Shown here: positions 13,975 to 16,097 of the stretch, in pieces
How the letters are laid out: every line of letters begins with the position of its first letter
How positions within the stretch are numbered: the stretch's first letter is position 1
Assembly: GCA_045617225.1 (NCBI GenBank)
Contig: JAZLIC010000003.1
Span: 1 to 16,097, forward strand
Length of the DNA: 16,097 bases
Source of the DNA: JAZLIC01 sp045617225
GTDB lineage: Bacteria > Bacillota > Clostridia > Monoglobales > Monoglobaceae
Reading direction: 5' to 3'
Notes under the pieces: generated by a model
Database searches by the model: none
Told to the model about the DNA's origin: nothing
The model's input: the letters and a program-made list of their open reading frames with translations, nothing else
Program-made: the position numbers and the translations under genes

Positions 13975-14706
13975 GTGTTTAATGCAGAAAAAATTAAAAA
14001 CGATTGCATTTTATGGATAAGAAATTTTTTTGATAAAAACGGCAAGGACTGCAATGCCGTTGTTGGAATTTCCGGCGGAAAGGACAGTTCGGTCGTGGCG
14101 GCGTTATGCGCCGAAGCATTGGGCAAAGACAGAGTTATCGGCGTTTTGATGCCCTGCGGCGTGCAACATGATATCGACTGCGCCGTTCAGCTTACGGAGC
14201 ATCTTGGGATAAAGCGTTATACCGTCAATATTAAAGATGCGCTAAATGCAATGACAAACGCTCTGCCCGATGAGATAGAAATTACCGCTCAAACAAGGAC
14301 AAATCTTCCGCCCAGAATTCGTATGGCTATTCTCTACGCAGTCAGTCAATCGGTAAACGGAAGAGTGGCAAACACCTGCAACCTGTCGGAAGATTATGTC
14401 GGATATTCAACAAGATACGGCGACAGCGCAGGTGATTTCAGTCCCCTTTCACGCCTTACCGTCAATGAGGTAAAAGAACTTGGCAGAGCCCTGAACCTGC
14501 CCGAAAATCTTATAGAGAAAACACCGATAGACGGCCTTTGCGGAAAGACCGACGAAGAAAATTTAGGCTTTACTTATAACACTCTTGACAGATATATACG
14601 CACAGGCATTTGCGAGGACGAGGCAACAAAAGAGAGGATTGACACCCTCCATAAAAGAAACCTCTTTAAACTTGAACTTATGCCCTGCTTTGAGCCCGAA
14701 ATATAA
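13975..14706 (+). CDS. nadE: NAD+ synthase, ammonia-dependent
   Basis: A 243-residue N-type ATP pyrophosphatase that amidates deamido-NAD+ to NAD+. The PP-loop SGGKDSS lies at 33-39. QTRTNLPPRIRMAILYA, TCNLSEDYVGYSTRYGD and DFSPLSRLTVNEVKELGR are family segments. The chain contains only the synthetase domain with no glutaminase (nitrilase) domain, so it uses free ammonia. The start is a GTG at 13975 with AGGTG seven bases upstream. It is the only plus-strand gene, divergent from gdhA and sharing its control region, and ends in a bidirectional terminator. Its ammonia demand links it to the neighbouring nitrogen genes, though co-regulation is only inferred. Confidence 0.95.
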   Translation: MFNAEKIKNDCILWIRNFFDKNGKDCNAVVGISGGKDSSVVAALCAEALGKDRVIGVLMPCGVQHDIDCAVQLTEHLGIKRYTVNIKDALNAMTNALPDEIEITAQTRTNLPPRIRMAILYAVSQSVNGRVANTCNLSEDYVGYSTRYGDSAGDFSPLSRLTVNEVKELGRALNLPENLIEKTPIDGLCGKTDEENLGFTYNTLDRYIRTGICEDEATKERIDTLHKRNLFKLELMPCFEPEI

Positions 14707-14707
14707 G

Positions 14708-14737
14708 AAAAGAGGCTGTTTAAAAACAGCCTCTTTT
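14708..14737. terminator. Bidirectional terminator between nadE and the acetyltransferase gene
   Basis: AAAAGAGGCTGTT (14708-14720), loop TAAA, AACAGCCTCTTTT (14725-14737): a perfect 13-bp stem with T-runs on both strands. It begins two bases after the nadE stop and touches the last base of the converging acetyltransferase stop codon. Confidence 0.9.
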
Positions 14738-15255
14738 TATTCTCTTATTTTCAGTAAATGTGCCGCATCACATACAGCAACCCCGTTTTCAGGGACATCA
14801 TGTGTAACGATTGCGCCCGCACCTACCTGGGAATTATTGCCCAAAACAACTTTACCTATTACCAAAGCATGTACACCGATTTCCACATTATCGCCAATCA
14901 CCGGTGCGCCATTATGGTTTTTGCCGATTACTGCACCGCCCTTTATCGTAAAATTCTTGCCGATTATCGCACTGCCGTTAATGATAATACCAACAGGATG
15001 ATTGATTTTAAAGCCCGGTCCCACATTTATAGAGATTGGTATATCACATCCGTACTTTGAGCAAATACCGCTGTATCGCATCCTCTCCAACAAATAAAAC
15101 AGAAACAGACTTTTCTTGCTTTTAAAATACTGACATCTTCGGAAATGAACTACAACTCTATATCCCTTATTTATGATATATCCTTTTATATGACCTACAT
15201 CATCAACTCTTGCGCGGTCGCATGCTAAAATTTCTCTATACTCTTTTCTTTTCAT
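14737..15255 (-). CDS. Serine acetyltransferase-like hexapeptide (left-handed beta-helix) O-acetyltransferase
   Basis: A 172-residue acyltransferase. Residues 1-70 are a charged, helical N-terminus, then hexapeptide repeats (VGIIINGSAIIGKNFTIKGG and VIGDNVEIGVHALVIGK) form the beta-helix that binds acetyl-CoA. INHPVG supplies the His equivalent to the catalytic His of CysE (LDHATG), but the preceding Asp is Asn. The second active-site His of CysE (HPKI) is missing, with APVI in its place. This resembles sugar or polysaccharide O-acetyltransferases of the CysE-like group, so serine may not be the substrate. The start at 15255 is chosen because a promoter sits 24-53 bases upstream; a longer frame to 15396 would run across that promoter. 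No glycan or cysteine genes are adjacent. Confidence 0.75.
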   Translation of the reverse strand: MKRKEYREILACDRARVDDVGHIKGYIINKGYRVVVHFRRCQYFKSKKSLFLFYLLERMRYSGICSKYGCDIPISINVGPGFKINHPVGIIINGSAIIGKNFTIKGGAVIGKNHNGAPVIGDNVEIGVHALVIGKVVLGNNSQVGAGAIVTHDVPENGVAVCDAAHLLKIRE

Positions 15256-15278
15256 ACTACCACTACCTTCCGGAAATG

Positions 15279-15308
15279 ATTTTAACATACCGGAACACAA
15301 AAAGTCAA
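15279..15308 (-). promoter_or_regulatory. Promoter of the acetyltransferase gene
   Basis: TTGACT (15308-15303), 18 bp, TAAAAT (15284-15279) preceded by TGT, i.e. an extended -10. Predicted start near 15272 gives a short leader of about 17 nt. It overlaps the terminal TGA of the preceding broken ORF, and it fixes the gene start at 15255. Confidence 0.75.
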
Positions 15309-15466
15309 TCTGTATTTTTTGATACACTCTCAGCAACAGGTAACGTAAGAGGAGCCATCTTATCTTCCCAAACAAAAAGTTTAAGGTTATAATCAAGCCC
15401 CTCTGCCACCGTTCAGCTAAACAACAACAAAATAACTAATATACTTGCAACAAGTTTCTTTTTCAC
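15305..15466 (-). pseudogene. Short signal-peptide ORF with in-frame TGA (broken secreted peptide, or 17-residue peptide)
   Basis: A GTG at 15466, six bases after AGGGGTG, begins MKKKLVASILVILLLFS, a textbook signal sequence of three lysines and a hydrophobic core. It meets TGA at 15413-15415. The same frame then stays open for 35 more codons (TVAEGLDYNLKLFVWEDK, continuing to TGA at 15305-15307), with a plausible signal peptidase site after TVA. A good promoter precedes it, so the region is expressed. Readings: a gene inactivated by one point mutation (TGC, TGT or TGG to TGA), a tiny membrane peptide ending at codon 17, or chance openness after the stop. Other genes here use TGA as stop, so code reassignment is unlikely, and I see no convincing SECIS hairpin after the TGA. 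No family recognised. Confidence 0.5.
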
Positions 15467-15487
15467 AAGAAACACCCCTCTCCACAG

Positions 15488-15516
15488 ATAATACCACATT
15501 TAAAATCATTTGTAAA
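15488..15516 (-). promoter_or_regulatory. Promoter of the signal-peptide ORF
   Basis: TTTACA (15516-15511), 17 bp, TATTAT (15493-15488) preceded by TGG, an extended -10. It starts right after the stop of the Feo Cys-rich gene and would begin transcription about 15 nt before the GTG at 15466. Confidence 0.7.
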
Positions 15517-15657
15517 CTATAATTTGCATTTTTTGCAACTGTTTTTTACATACGGGCATTCTGCACATTTATTACCACACTTTTTCGGCCTGTGTAAGTA
15601 CCATATTATGCCGCCCACAATAAGGACAAGAATTAAAATAATCAATAAATTTTCCAT
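15517..15657 (-). CDS. FeoB-associated Cys-rich membrane protein
   Basis: A 46-residue protein. Residues 3-21 form one membrane helix (LLIILILVLIVGGIIWYL). A short basic and Cys-rich cytoplasmic-type tail follows, with Cys at 27, 31, 34, 41 and 44 (KKCGNKCAECP and CKKCK). This is the layout of the small FeoB-associated Cys-rich family found after feoB in Firmicutes, thought to assist ferrous iron uptake, perhaps as a metal-handling or docking partner; its exact role is not established. The start codon overlaps the feoB stop as TAATG, so translation is coupled, with AAGGTG in the feoB end acting as RBS. Confidence 0.85.
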   Translation of the reverse strand: MENLLIILILVLIVGGIIWYLHRPKKCGNKCAECPYVKNSCKKCKL

Positions 15658-16097
15658 TACGCTTTCACCTTGTTTTTATTTATCAGATACACCAAAATCG
15701 CCGCAAATATACAAACTGCAACAAGTCCGCATACCGCCGCACTTATATTTAAGCTTTGCGGTGCCGCAATAAGTGTACCTGTTGTATACACCAAATATCC
15801 CACGGTGTAGCCGATACCTATTTGAAGTCCTATACCGCCGAAGAGCCATTTTGCGCTTTTCATTTCTGCATTCATAGCACCTATTGCCGCACAACACGGA
15901 GGTGAATAGAGATTAAACATAAGATAAGCAAGCGCCGCCGCTTTGGATATAACCATAACCTCTGTACCGGCGCCGCCGGAGAAGGCAACACTGTCTGTAC
16001 CAATCATATTTTGAAGTCCCGCAAAGCAGATGGCAAGAGTGCCTACCACGTTTTCCTTTGCCACAAAGCCTGTGATTGCCGCTGCCGCAAGTTGCCA
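15657..16097 (-). CDS. feoB: Ferrous iron transporter FeoB, C-terminal part (runs off right edge)
   Basis: The last 146 codons of FeoB, the G-protein-linked inner-membrane Fe(II) transporter. The frame is open to the right edge and reads ITGFVAKENVVGTLA, the conserved segment of the second Gate region. A Cys pair in SPPCCAAIGAMNAEM and further hydrophobic helices (about 80-102 and 113-140 of the fragment) follow, with the short basic end KNKVKA. The PPCCAAI motif before a helix is typical of FeoB. The G-domain and first Gate lie outside the window. The stop overlaps the start of the Cys-rich partner gene by one base. Confidence 0.92.
   Translation of the reverse strand, partial: WQLAAAAITGFVAKENVVGTLAICFAGLQNMIGTDSVAFSGGAGTEVMVISKAAALAYLMFNLYSPPCCAAIGAMNAEMKSAKWLFGGIGLQIGIGYTVGYLVYTTGTLIAAPQSLNISAAVCGLVAVCIFAAILVYLINKNKVKA

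Noticed and set aside
15256..15396. Longer N-terminus for the acetyltransferase starting at 15396
   Set aside because: It would run across a good promoter and the stop of the preceding frame; an RBS-like GGAAGG and the short leader support the start at 15255.
15330..15415. Selenocysteine insertion at the in-frame TGA
   Set aside because: No convincing hairpin with a G-U apical loop lies at the needed distance after the TGA; only a weak AAAC/GTTT pairing is visible.

Overview
The window looks like a chromosomal housekeeping segment of an anaerobic Firmicute, most likely a Clostridia/Oscillospirales-type gut bacterium. This is inferred from the mid-range GC by eye, near-consensus sigma-A promoters, AGGAGG-type ribosome binding sites, a T-box leader, type III glutamine synthetase, an Nfn-type transhydrogenase, and FeoB followed by a small Cys-rich partner. 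No phage, IS, CRISPR, tRNA or rRNA sequence was seen. All genes except nadE lie on the minus strand.

Reading the minus strand from right to left: (1) 15305-16097 holds the end of feoB, its Cys-rich partner protein, and a promoter-driven short signal-peptide ORF broken by an in-frame TGA. (2) 14737-15308 is a hexapeptide acetyltransferase with its own promoter. It converges with nadE (plus strand) on a shared bidirectional terminator. (3) nadE and gdhA are divergent across a 210-bp AT-rich spacer with phased T/A tracts. (4) gdhA (NADP-type glutamate dehydrogenase) and glnN (glutamine synthetase III), separated by a strong hairpin terminator, form an ammonia-assimilation pair. (5) A T-box leader whose specifier reads AAC (Asn) precedes an operon of aspS fused in frame to gatC, then gatA and gatB. 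(6) A consensus promoter overlapped by a 13-bp palindrome, a roughly 170-nt leader ending in an intrinsic terminator, and then purC-purA-nfnA-nfnB-purB (purB runs off the left edge).

The genes share a nitrogen and aspartate theme. GDH and GS make glutamate and glutamine. GatCAB uses glutamine to amidate Asp-tRNA(Asn) made by the AspRS. PurC and PurA consume aspartate, and PurB releases fumarate from both products. NfnAB can balance NADH, ferredoxin and NADPH, the last of which GDH needs. NadE also consumes ammonia.

The most notable points are the single-chain AspRS-GatC protein under an Asn-specific T-box (a covalent form of the Asn transamidosome, with control matched to the indirect Asn-tRNA route), the attenuated purine leader with a possible near-leaderless upstream ORF, Nfn embedded in the purine operon, and the TGA-interrupted secreted-peptide gene.
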